Assembly: GCF_963678635.1 (NCBI RefSeq) | Contig: NC_087062.1 | Span: 10,276,670 to 10,340,669 of the forward strand | Direction: 5' to 3' | Source: Symsagittifera roscoffensis | Lineage: Eukaryota > Xenacoelomorpha > Acoela > Convolutidae | Length of the DNA stretch: 64,000 nt | Shown here: positions 38,192 to 48,800 of the stretch, one piece after another | Numbering within the stretch: position 1 is the stretch's first letter | Layout of the letters: every line of letters begins with the position of its first letter | Notes under the pieces: generated by a model | The model's input: only the letters and a program-made list of their open reading frames with translations | What the model was told of the DNA's origin: nothing | Database searches by the model: none | Position numbers and translations under genes: made by a program

Positions 38192-39016
38192 GCTCAAACG
38201 TACGAATCCTAGTCACTTGGCACTTCACACAATTAACTCAAACCCTATCTTACTATTTTATGTATAGATAAAAATACACGTTCTCTCCTTTAACTTAACG
38301 AAATCAACACATCACTATATAATTCTGCAACCTAGACCCAACCCCTCAACTCAATCACGATACGCCAGACCTACTTCAACACAAGCAACTGTACTCATTC
38401 TCTCTCTGTGAAGACGAATGCGCCATAAAACGAGCAATTGTTTCTATTCTCTCTTCACTGCTTCAAAATAACTCTCCATCCATCCTTCTGAAGAATGAAA
38501 CTTAGAACTTTTAAAACTTTCTAAGCCCTGGATGGGTGGAACCAGTCCAAAACAAGTGTTTTTTGTATCCTATGATGTTCTTGATAACTATCTCTGTAAA
38601 ATACTTGGAACTAACCATGCATTATCCATTAAACTTACAATAATTTGTAGGGCTGAAACTACTTATAGTTTTAGCCAGAAGAGAATAAATTTAACTTAGC
38701 AAACAGTTGTTCTTACTCAGAATGGTTTTTGATTCTAAACCTCGCAAATAACCAAATGCGCTAGATCTATTGAGACAAGGAGATAGAATAAATTTAGGAT
38801 TGGTATTAGACTTAGAAGTTGCACGAATCCAGCCGGCCGAACACAAGATAGCGTGACGAACAGACGGTGTACCTTATCTGAGATTACTCTATGAGAAAAC
38901 CACCTCGGACTTCAACTCTACTTTTCTTGATTTAATGACAAGACGACTTTTATTCATTTAATTCTTAGAGAAAGGTATGCCTGGGGTCTCATTGTAGGTT
39001 TCCCGTCTTTTTTTCT
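38192..39016. other. Non-coding element tail, copy 2
   Basis: Duplicate of 33,770-34,591 and the right edge of the retroelement array. The text just past it (TCTTTTTTTCTTCAG, ending 39,021) looks like a strong splice acceptor, which may be coincidence. Confidence 0.4.
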
Positions 39017-39239
39017 TCAGTTTTTGTCCTCGTAGAGTTTTCTAGGAGTTGCCCTTGTATCGTCTTTTTAAGTTTGTTTAGAGTAATTTTGAATGGATGG
39101 CAAGGGCTTAGATCAGGGTGGATAAATTATCAAGCAATGACCAAACAGGAGCTCGTAATAGTTTCATTGAATCACGTTCAGCCATAGTTAGGATTCCTAT
39201 AAAAAGTAATTTTCAGCCGCGTGGAAAGGTGCGGACTTC

Positions 39240-39731
39240 ATGTTGAAAGGGACAAATGCAAAAGGCGTCGAAGATAAAGCGACGCAGATCATTGATGTTT
39301 TGAGAGGCTTTCCTGAAAACGAATGGATATTATTGGTTTACACAAAAATGACGCATCTGAGTGTACAGCTCAGCAATTCAGGCGAATTGATGTCTAGGGT
39401 TGGAAAACATGGGTATATGTTCAATATGCAACTATTTGCTCAGCCAAAGTCTGACAAGAAAGAGCTCAAATCGATCAACTCAATTGATGCAAAAGCAGCT
39501 GCAGAGCAAATGAAAGTAGCTCTTTTTCAGATGGAAAAGAAGGCAAAGACGCAAACTGTTTCGACGGACGATGTTAAGGATGAACTCGTTTTTGGTTTGC
39601 AGTCAAAAAGAATTAAGTGGGCTTATATGGCAGTGATCGGAAAAGGTGAAGCAAAAATGGAGTCAGTATACGATGAAAACCGACGAGTATACGAAAATTC
39701 AAATCTATTCACCGTTCACCTATTTCTCTAA
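39240..39731 (+). CDS. Unidentified 163-codon ORF at the edge of the array
   Basis: The frame runs from ATG at 39,240 to TAA at 39,729 and is visibly less AT-rich than the array to its left. The peptide is soluble-looking, with an N-terminal mixed alpha/beta-like part (IIDVLRGFPENEWILLVYTK), a Lys-rich middle with an Ala-rich helix, and a Tyr/Arg-rich end. I recognise no family, signal peptide or membrane segment. In-frame sequence upstream is open only back to about 39,202, where a TAA lies; a TTTTCAG just after it could be a 3' splice site, so this may be an exon rather than a complete gene. It could also be a retroelement or virus-derived ORF. Its codon use suggests real coding sequence. 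Confidence 0.5.
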   Translation: MLKGTNAKGVEDKATQIIDVLRGFPENEWILLVYTKMTHLSVQLSNSGELMSRVGKHGYMFNMQLFAQPKSDKKELKSINSIDAKAAAEQMKVALFQMEKKAKTQTVSTDDVKDELVFGLQSKRIKWAYMAVIGKGEAKMESVYDENRRVYENSNLFTVHLFL

Positions 39732-41280
39732 TCTTTTGAGACAAACTGATTCCTAGATTAGCTTGACATGTTGGATATGTTAACTGCCATGATTTACTGC
39801 TGATGACAATGAATTTGATACTTCTTTAGACCCCCATTTGCAAAACTAAGATTCCTCAATTCAGCAATCCAACTTTTTATGCACAAAATTATGGATATAT
39901 TTACTATCAAATCGATTACAATCAATTGCATTTTATACTTATGTTGTCTGATTCGATAGTCACCACAAAATATATACACCAGGAACACTTATTTTCTATA
40001 AATTTTTTAATTAAAACATTGCGAAAGAAAAAAAATTTTGTTACGTGCCTTGTTTTGTTGAAAATGAACAAAAGTGATTAAAAAAAACAACCGTCAAACT
40101 AAGACCCAAATTGACATTTTTTTCCTGCAAAAAGCAGATTATGACCGAATTCTAGTTGTATTACCAAATTTTGTTCGTGTGTGTCTGGTGGAGGAATAAA
40201 AAAAACTTGAAAAAATTTTCTTTCCGAAGATGGGAAATCTAATTATGTACCTAATTTTTAGTTTTCACATTTTCTCGAGTCGAAAAAGACCCCCTGAGAC
40301 GATTTCTTGATTTTAAATTGCAGTAAAAACATTGTGGTCTCGTTCAGCCTGGATTATGAATCATGTTTTTCGGCCACAGCTAAGAATCTTTACAAAGTTG
40401 CATAATTTGATCCCCACAGTTCAGTAGAACTGAAATCTGCGGACTTTAATTATTCTTTTGTCGTTTTTTGGTATGTTTAACAACGATAGCTGAATGAGGC
40501 TATAAGAAATTAGTATTTCAGCTTGATTGCATTGCGAGAGATTTGTCAAAGAAATCACTACGGATAATATCATCACGAAGATTGAATACGACAAACAATG
40601 TCACAAAGAGTTGACTTTAAAATCCGTTCGCAAAAATCCGAAAACTTGACATTCCTATTTCTGTTTGGGCAAAGTAGGCAAATGTCTTAAATATATATTT
40701 CATGAAGTTATAGCAAGGGCGGGACCCTTTGTAAAGTTTGGCAAGCAGAATTGAAGTGGAAGGGCGCGGTTTTTTTTAACTGAAATTTTAAAGAGCATAT
40801 GTTCCCGATGAATTCTTTAGGAAACTTTTTTTCTAACAATGGAAACTTTTCTTTAAGAAGCTATATAAAGTGGCAGCGAAGATAAACTGTTGCTTTAAAA
40901 ATCCTACCACTGAAAATCACGTGTGTTATCGCTTTCAGTTAGACTTGCTTTTTTCCCTTCCTACTTGGCATTGAGGTAAGGCAGTTAATTTTGCACTTTA
41001 AGCTCTGGGGGCCGAGCCGCGACAGGACTTTGTTTTTTCAGTATGTAAAAAATGAATTTTATTTCCCGTAAAAACTGAATTGTCGGGCTTTTGTTTGTCT
41101 GCTCAAGTTGTGTCGGCTTCAGTCTCACCTCACGGATTTTTCTTGCTCTGTACGCAATGATTACAGCTGCTGTAAGTAATTTTTTTTTCTAGCTTCAGGG
41201 GGACTTGAAACTTTGAAGATAAAAAATAATTCAGCTCAACTAGCGTCTGCTCAACCATTGTGGGCTTTGTTTCAACTTCA
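39732..41280. other. Intergenic sequence, no gene seen
   Basis: Both strands carry only short ORFs. A TATATAAAG at 40,863 and a donor-like GAGGTAAGG near 40,973 are the only regulatory-looking words, and nothing coding follows them. Confidence 0.5.
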
Positions 41281-41470
41281 CATTTTATATTTGCATGTAA
41301 TAGTGTATGCATGTCTGTATGCACGTATATGCATGCAAGTATGTATGATTGTATGTTTGCATGAGAGTTTCTATGTTTGTATGTAGGCATGTTTGCATGA
41401 TTCTATGTATGCTTGTATGTAGGTTTACATGCGTAGATAGTAAATGTAACCATACCTGCTTTCAAACCTA
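41281..41470. repeat. Degenerate TATG/CATG-type tetranucleotide microsatellite
   Basis: Runs of TGTATG, GCATG and TATG words with period near four fill about 190 bases. The minus ORF at 41,130-41,390 crosses this simple repeat and is not a gene. Confidence 0.8.
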
Positions 41471-41509
41471 CCCGCACGCATGCATACAACCATAAATTCG
41501 GAGTGCAGC

Positions 41510-41712
41510 CAGTATTTAGACAGCCGCGTATTCATACTCGTCAGTATTTAGACAAATACTGTATGAACCAATCAGAATCGAGAAAAGACATAAATAATCC
41601 AAAATAAATAATAATTATTTATTAATTTCTTCTTTGTCTCGATTCTAATTGTTGAAACAGTATTTGTCTAAATACTGACCAGTCTGAATACGCGGTTGTC
41701 TAAATACTGACA
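41510..41712. mobile_element. MITE-like fold-back element (~203 bp) with ~50-bp inverted repeats
   Basis: The left arm starts CAGTATTTAGACAGCCGCGT and the right arm ends with its near reverse complement (CGCGGTTGTCTAAATACTG). Within each arm CAGTATTTAGACA occurs twice, so the arms are themselves nested. The centre is AT-rich (TAATAATTATTTATTAA). No transposase ORF is present. CCATAAATTC flanks the element on both sides at a small distance (about 41,490 and 41,720), a possible but not adjacent target duplication. Confidence 0.8.
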
Positions 41713-41895
41713 TGTAACCCATAAATTCAAACAGACAAGCATACATTAAATCATGGAAACTCACTTGTACGCACGCATGTATGCAGCTGAAACAGTTTTC
41801 GAAGCAATGGGATGCTATTATTACTTTTATTCCTGTCAAGAAGGTTGTGCCTCTTTAACAGATCAAGATATTGAGAGAGGGAACAAAAAACAGAG

Positions 41896-42135
41896 ATGAA
41901 TGACATCAGACGTGAGAACAGTACAGAGAAAAATACAAAGTTAAAGAAACGTGGGAGTGTGAGTGCTGGGAAAATTTGGAAAACCTTAGAAAAACTTAGG
42001 AGATTGTTTAGGACTCAGCACAAAAATTCAAAGCCAAACTCAACAGATTTATTAACTTTCACAAAAGGAGAAAATGCTGGTCACACAGTAGAAGAAATAT
42101 CAGACAATTTCCTGGACGTGAAATTGAATGACTAG
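41896..42135 (+). CDS. Hypothetical 79-codon ORF, Lys/Asn-rich
   Basis: ATG at 41,896, TAG at 42,133. The peptide starts MNDIRRENSTEKNTKLKKRG and is highly charged with an amphipathic middle (IWKTLEKLRRLFRTQ). No domain recognised. A MITE-like element begins 33 bases after the stop, and another open stretch follows that element, so this could be an exon of a small gene convergent with the REP gene. Confidence 0.35.
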   Translation: MNDIRRENSTEKNTKLKKRGSVSAGKIWKTLEKLRRLFRTQHKNSKPNSTDLLTFTKGENAGHTVEEISDNFLDVKLND

Positions 42136-42167
42136 CGATTTATATCAACTCGGGTAAGACGCAGCCC

Positions 42168-42261
42168 TGAATTTTTGACACATGGTTAATGCTACGAATT
42201 AACTTCATTGCGTGATTCGATCTATTAACTTGCGTACCATTAGCCATTTGTCAAAAATTCA
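42168..42261. mobile_element. 94-bp MITE-like inverted repeat
   Basis: Perfect 13-bp terminal inverted repeats TGAATTTTTGACA (42,168-42,180) and TGTCAAAAATTCA (42,249-42,261). Beyond them the arms continue to pair with a few mismatches (ATGGTTAATGCTACG against CGTACCATTAGCCAT). CCC flanks both ends, a possible 3-bp target duplication. Confidence 0.8.
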
Positions 42262-42477
42262 CCCCTGTATTCTAATGAGTTAGAGAAAACGAAATTCATT
42301 CACTCGTTTAGTGCTAAGTACCATTTGAGAGAATGTTACAGATGCAAGAATGCCTCTAAAGATTCTTTAAAAAATTCAAAGGAAGTTTTAGAAAAAACTG
42401 AAGGATGTCGAAACGATGTTGCTTTCACTGTAGCAAACCTGAATGTTGAAAAACGTGGAAACAGGAAAAAAACGTAG
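42262..42477 (+). CDS. Hypothetical open exon-like stretch with a poly(A) signal downstream
   Basis: The plus frame is open from the MITE edge to TAG at 42,475-42,477 and encodes a Lys/Glu-rich peptide with one CxxC pair (RECYRCKNA) and no internal Met near its start. AATAAA lies at 42,500-42,505, well placed as a poly(A) signal. With 41,896-42,135 it may form one small gene interrupted by the MITE. No family recognised. Confidence 0.3.
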   Translation, partial: PLYSNELEKTKFIHSFSAKYHLRECYRCKNASKDSLKNSKEVLEKTEGCRNDVAFTVANLNVEKRGNRKKT

Positions 42478-42858
42478 AAGTATAAATTAATTTTACATAA
42501 ATAAATCAAGATCTCAGAACTATATATTTAAGAAGCAGATCACCATAAACTCATGGAGCAACGAGTTCATCCTCGAAATAAGCTCAGTTCGAGAAAGAGA
42601 TCTCAATGAAGAATTTTTAAAAGCAGTTTTCATTTGAATTGATGACGATTCAATGATGGAACGTGATCGGTGAAGTTGATTCTAATCTATAGTATACATT
42701 ACACATTACACTCGCTACCACCATCTCTTAAACAGTTTCTCGAATCCAAAAAATTCTCGAATCCCTTTTCAGCAACCGTCCAGAACTCGTTTACAATCGC
42801 AGTATGAGTTAAGCTCTGCGAAACTAGAATAGAGCACGAACATTAAATATTTGCTGGT

Positions 42859-45800
42859 TCAGGAAACATTTTCAACCTTCTCTTCTGCTTGTTCATCTTC
42901 AATTATTTTTTCTTCATAGTTTGAATCTATTTCAGCTGTTTCCTGATTTGATTTTCCTTCTTTCGGGCCGTCGGGTTCTGATGTACTTTGTGGTTCTGTT
43001 TCCCCGATTATTACATCACTTGGGTCTGGGGCCCTCGGCAGAAACTCTTCGTTTGGAAAAATTTTCGAAAAGATTCCTCTCGCCTGAAAAATATACTGGT
43101 AAATAGGGAACTATGCAAGCACTCCATTTTCTGAAAAATTCACTCAAACACCGTTTTCTTTAAGTATCCATGCATTTGCTGAAAAACAGCTTCAAGTATA
43201 CCAATTCAATCATAACCATAGAATTATTCCAATACATCAGAGACAGAAAAAAAATGAAGTTACTAATTTCCAGCAGTTCCAACTGTTTCAAGTTGTCAGC
43301 GGAAAAAGTAAGACAAATGATTGTCTCACCTGTTCGACACTTTGATCGAAGCCCAGCTCACTGTCAGGTCCACTAGTAACGTGAACATTTTGCAGAGGCG
43401 ACTCATCGGACGAGGTTTCAACGAACAGGTAGCGGAAGTAAAGCGAAGTTATGTAAGCAACTCGCGAATCTTCTTCTAAAAAGGATAGAGCATAAAGATA
43501 AGAAGCATAAACTTCAATATTTCTATTTTCAATTATAAACATAGCAAGAAGTTTACTACACACAAACAAACCCAATTATAGAAAACAGTCAGTTAATAGT
43601 TTTTTTGAATCAACTTTTATTTTTTTTTCTGAAAAAAAAGACAAAGTGAGTTCAGTTCGTTCATTTAACTTAAACAAGACTGCTCGTATCAGGGCGCAGC
43701 CCTGAACGTTCCGACTGCCTTTTAAGGTTTATGGAGCAGTAATAACATAGAAAAATTAAATTTAATAAAATAAAATGAATTTTTTAATTTGAATTTTTTT
43801 AATGAAAATCATCTCCCCACACGACACGCCATATAAAGTACAAAAGGGATAGATTTCGCTCGTTGCAACAAATCAATTATGGCATATAGGCTTCTTTCAA
43901 CCAATTTGGAACGAGTTCTAAGACGGATTATATCTCCTCTCACGCATTAATAGCGCGAAATTTATCGCGCGCTAATTGTCCAAAATTGGCCTAAATGGCA
44001 ATCTTTAAACCCCCATAACTTTACAAAAAATGATCACAAGAGTAATATCTTTTCAAATTTAAGTTCAGGACAACAATACTTTTTGAATGATAAAAAATTC
44101 CGTCAAAAAAGGCTATTTACACTAAAGTTACTCCCAAATACAAAGTTACTTCTAACTTCGGAAGCATTGCTTTGTTTTGCACTAGAAGGTGAAACAAAGC
44201 TCTCAATTAAAGAACATCGCCAATCGAAGATCAGAAAAGAGTAATGAAAGCAAGTAAACATAAAAAAAAACAGATTTTCTTGAAAAATCTCAATTTTCGA
44301 ATTTCAAAGAAAAGAAAAGATGTTTTTGAAGTTCTGTGAATTTCAAGAACAATTTATGATTGGCGCTTTTTTAATAACATGAACCCAACTAGAGAAAACT
44401 GGATCAATAGGTAAAGTTTTTTTTCCGCTGGGAAATCTTAAAAATAAATTCCACTTTCGAAACTAGAAATCGTTCACGTTTTTTGCGCCATTTCCACGTT
44501 CGTATTTGGAGAGTTATATTTACGTCATTTTCAGCAGATGAATTTCAATTTTACGCAAAAAGTGCATTATACCTAAGTGAATCAATATCCTAAGACTTTT
44601 TCCTAAAAAAATCAGCAAGACCTATATGAGCCTTCACTACGTTCATTACTCTTAATCAATATGACCAATATGGCAGTTAAAATTAAATCAGTATAAACAA
44701 TAACAAAATCAACAGTACCTGTAGAAGAGAGTGGCTTGATAAGTTGGTTCAGATATAAATCGATTTGTTCCTTCGAACAGAGAGAACTGTCTTCATCTTC
44801 AGTAATTGCTTGCAGGAGATCTGAAACATGCCATCACAGTCATCAAATCATTAAAATTAACATTTTTAAAATAATCAAGATCGTGGAGATCATGTCCGAT
44901 AAGTAAAAAACCGAAAATTGTCAATCAAGGGTCGCTTGCACCGCTGCGCTCAAATCACTACTCCTCACAATTCTGTTTAGGAATTAAGCGATGTTATATA
45001 AAACTTTAAACTGTATTATTTTTCTGTAGTTTAAACTGCGAATTGAGGAAAATCGCAGTTCCTTTATGGCTAATATTGAAGTATGAGCTCATTATTGTTG
45101 ACCTAATAGCTTGTCACCAGGCAGTCGCAATTAGCGAACCTTATGATTATAGAGACGAACGAGAATTTGAAAGCAACTCACAGAACTTCTCATGTGTTGA
45201 GCATGCCTGTGCTGTTTCTTCTATCAGCCTCAGTGGATGTCTCCTTCCTTCCGGTGGTGGAATGCTGACCAAAACTACCTGCATTATTCAAAATACTAAC
45301 ACTATATTAAACCAGTGAAATTGTTATCATCAATACTATGATAATTGTCTTTTTCGTAAAGTTTCACCAACCGCAGATTCTTTCGAGGAGTCTAGACGTC
45401 TGCTGGTGATGAAAACTCCACGTACATATGATCTGAACAGCATTATAGATTGATTAATTCAGTTGTCTATGGCAGTAGGTGACGTAGCGATTAGCATGTG
45501 TGCTTATTAGTATGCGGTAATTGCTTTGACCGGGTGTGCTTTCAGAGGAAAAACAAATTAGCTTTAATTTTCAATTTATTTCGAAAACCACTTGATTTTA
45601 GGGGAGTTAAAGTTTCCCGTTCGCCTAATTAAAACTTCGGCTAAGTGCACACTGTTCAAAACAGCGAATTGAGTAAACAAAAGATGAAATCGCAAACTTT
45701 CAAACTACATTCTTTTACATGGACATGCTGCTTGTTGACACACATGGCAATAGGCCCGTCCCCGTCGCAATTATCTGCGGACCAATCACATTACAATCGC

Positions 45801-48800
45801 AGATTATACATAGACAACGGAACAGACAAATGAACAAAGCCAATGAACGAACGCAAAGAAACAAAAAAATACAGTTGACTTGTTTTTGAAAAGAAACATC
45901 AACTTTCGAATTTCAAACAAAAAATATATGCCCTTAAAACTCTTTGAATTTGATGAGCAATTTTTAAAAAAATGGCACGTTTCTGATAAAATTTAACCCA
46001 CTTTGAGAAGAATGGATTATTAGGAAAAGTTTTTAGTCCGCTGGGAAATCTCAAACATAAATTCCACTTTCGAAGCGAGAAATCGATCACATTTTTTTCG
46101 CGCCATTTCAACTTTGGAAATTGGAGGGTGCATTTTGCCTACCTTCTAGCAAATGAACTTGAATTGAACTCAAAATGTGCATCTATACCTAAGTGCATTC
46201 ATATGTGCATTTTTAAGTATGAATACAATTCTTTTGTTATTAGAGCATTTTAAGGCTTTTCCTGAAAAAAAAAAAACATATCATAACGACCTTTATTAGA
46301 CTCAGAAATACGTTCATTGACTCTTTAAATACGACTCTGTAAAAAGCACTCAAACTCTTTATTGCAAAACATCATCTTAAATGATTTTTTTAAGAAAAGC
46401 CAGAGTTTCAAAACTGCAAATGAGGTAACAAAAACACTCAGGCTTCTTGAATGGCCTGAATTTATTTATGATTGACAATCTTTGGATAAAAATAACCCAA
46501 GTTGAGAAAACTGAATCAATATAATCTTTTTTTTTTGAAAATTAAAGTCCATTTTTGAAACTTAGAAGTGATTCACGTTTTTTCGTGCCATTTGAACGTT
46601 TGTTATTGGATAGTGTAAGGCCAAGCTGCACTTCGTCAGCACAAGCGAGAAAAATCATGAACACGAAAAAAATTGGCTTTCAAAAAAAAACTTTTGATGA
46701 CATCGGACCACAGACTTGGAGATTACGAGTAGTACATCCTCCTGACACCTCCATGTGCTTCATACTGGCCTAATTTGTGACAAGTGGAGCAAAAAAGTTT
46801 TTTTACACTGAGGCGAAGCGTAGTGTAAAAAAAGCGTAGTGTAGAAAAAAATATCTGAAAAATGAAGTTGAAAAATTTTAATGAAATTTCTAAAAAAAAT
46901 TACTTGAAAAAAACTTGAAAAAAATACAGCTGCAAAAAAAAGAATTGAAAATCAATTACCAAGCGCCAACAAATTTTTGGTGAAAATCTGTTTGAGCCGA
47001 AAACAAAACTGTTGTCACAAAAAGTTTCATTAAGTTTTTGTAAAATTTTGGACCATCCAATCTGAAACGCATAATCGCATGCGAATATGTTTGCCCTCGA
47101 AATTATGCAATAAAAGTTGACTGACCGATACAACATAAATTGAAACTGTATAAATATTGAGAAAAAAACTGACAAAAGAAACTAAAAATTGAAAAAAAAA
47201 CCCAATATCAGACTTGGTAAATTACTGAACTTTCAGTTGTAGTAAAAAACTGTTTAAATTGACACAAAGCACATGCTCTAGAAAGTAAGCCAATAAAAAC
47301 CATATAAGACGAAAAAAATAGCGTTTCAAAAAATGGTAATGAACCGACAGAAACTAGGACGAAAACCACGAACCCGAAAAAAATTGAATTTTTTGAAAAA
47401 AAGTACAACCTGAAACGGGCTTTACCTAATTACTGCTTCAACTATAGTGGTTTTAATTGCATTACCAAGAAATTGAGCATGAAGAAATTGAGCATGTCAG
47501 AAGATGGAGTCCAAGAGATACGAAATGAGTGCTGTGAACAAAGTTGTTTAAGGGAAAAAAGTCTAGTACCCGATTGCAATACCGTTGCTTATCGCACGGG
47601 TAACTAAAACACAACTGATAAATGTAAATCCATTTACAGCTTTTGAAGATCCACTTTTAAAATTAACTTGATGCTCAATTTGATGCTATCTTTTCAAAAT
47701 TGACCTAATTTGTTGCATACATAAATTTCTCTATAATCAAACGAATCGCGCCAAACAAACATCACGCGATTTAATTTGGCCGAACTCTAAGCAACTTTTT
47801 TCCTCTCGTTATCTGGTTTATAAAATCCATCAAATTTGATGTATATGCGTTTGAATTTCAGGTTGATTTCATCTTCTCCGGATATTGTACATCAGCACTG
47901 GTCTTTTACTACGCGACTGAAATAAGTCAAAATTCAGTTCGTTCATTATTTTAAACATCCGAAACTACTAACCTTCTAGACTTGACAAAAGTTGGCAACA
48001 AAGATTTGGGAAGATAACTGGACTCTGACACCAGGTGTTCACAAGTGATGACCTTTCCTGATGCAGTCACCACAGCACACGCTCTGGACTGCTGATGATT
48101 CGAATTAACCTTCTCAGCTATTTCAGTTTCTTTTGTGACTTTGGATGCATTTGCTGTTATGAGTTTAGCAGGCGCTTCTTCCGAACCGAGGATGAAGACT
48201 CCTCCGAAAATTGCATTCATTCTGGATAGAAAGGTTTAAATAAATCAAAAAACATGCCAATCAAAAGTTTGATATCAATTATTTGATTCTAATTGATGTA
48301 TTACATACACGCGCAGTTCAGCTCTAGTAGGCGAATATATTTGACAATTTTCTACAGGATAATATCATTTCATCACTCCTCGTGAAATGGATTCTTGTCC
48401 TGAACACCACGGTGCCATGGAAGTAGCTGCATTAGAGCTGTATTTTTCGACGGTTCAGGCATAACTTATATTTAGATATAACTGCAGGACTAGAGCTTCT
48501 GTGACTTGGTTTGACCTGATGCACTTCAATTTAAATCAAGCGCTTATTGATATGATTGAAATTTTTCAGCGTATGTTCATTCTCGTTTTAGCTGATTTTA
48601 TATAGAGGTACAGTGGAATTTATCAGTTTTGTCAACAATATTGGTGTCTTTAACTCTCAAATCAGTGTTTCGGTCGCATGTTTTTAGACCACCTATAAAT
48701 ACGTGTTTCATTTCTTGCTTCAAAACATGTTTTTGCCTTGTTTTAGAGCAGTCTCTACCCTTAAGTGAAAACCTACAAAAAAAATTCTCTCCACAATGAG

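Larger units (their letters stand above)
29454..39016 (+). repeat. 5.14-kb direct tandem duplication (29,454-34,591 / 34,592-39,016)
   Basis: At 34,591/34,592 the tail sequence TTTCCCGTCTTTTTTTCT is followed by CCACGAAGATATTC, which in the first copy begins at 29,454. Landmarks are offset by 5,138 (29,662/34,800; 31,241/36,379). The second copy ends at the same TTTCCCGTCTTTTTTTCT tail at about 39,016, then unique sequence begins. The second copy lacks a ~280-base segment present at 32,650-32,930 and has one instead of three 228-bp repeats. Confidence 0.9.

Noticed and set aside
1061-39016. Functional LTR retrotransposon with paired LTRs
   Set aside because: No TG...CA-bounded direct repeats, primer-binding site or polypurine tract could be defined, and no gag or pol frame is intact.
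39240-39731. Assignment of the orphan ORF to a known family
   Set aside because: Several resemblances were considered but none has a diagnostic motif, so it is left unidentified.
40860-41045. Possible promoter plus spliced-leader or snRNA-like gene (TATATAAAG, GAG/GTAAGG, AATTTTGC)
   Set aside because: The words are short and common in AT-rich DNA. I could not fold a convincing snRNA, and no second copy of the locus is visible.
45043-45318. Plus-strand 91-codon ORF
   Set aside because: It is antisense to REP exon 12, which has clear homology and splice sites; the plus ORF is a shadow.
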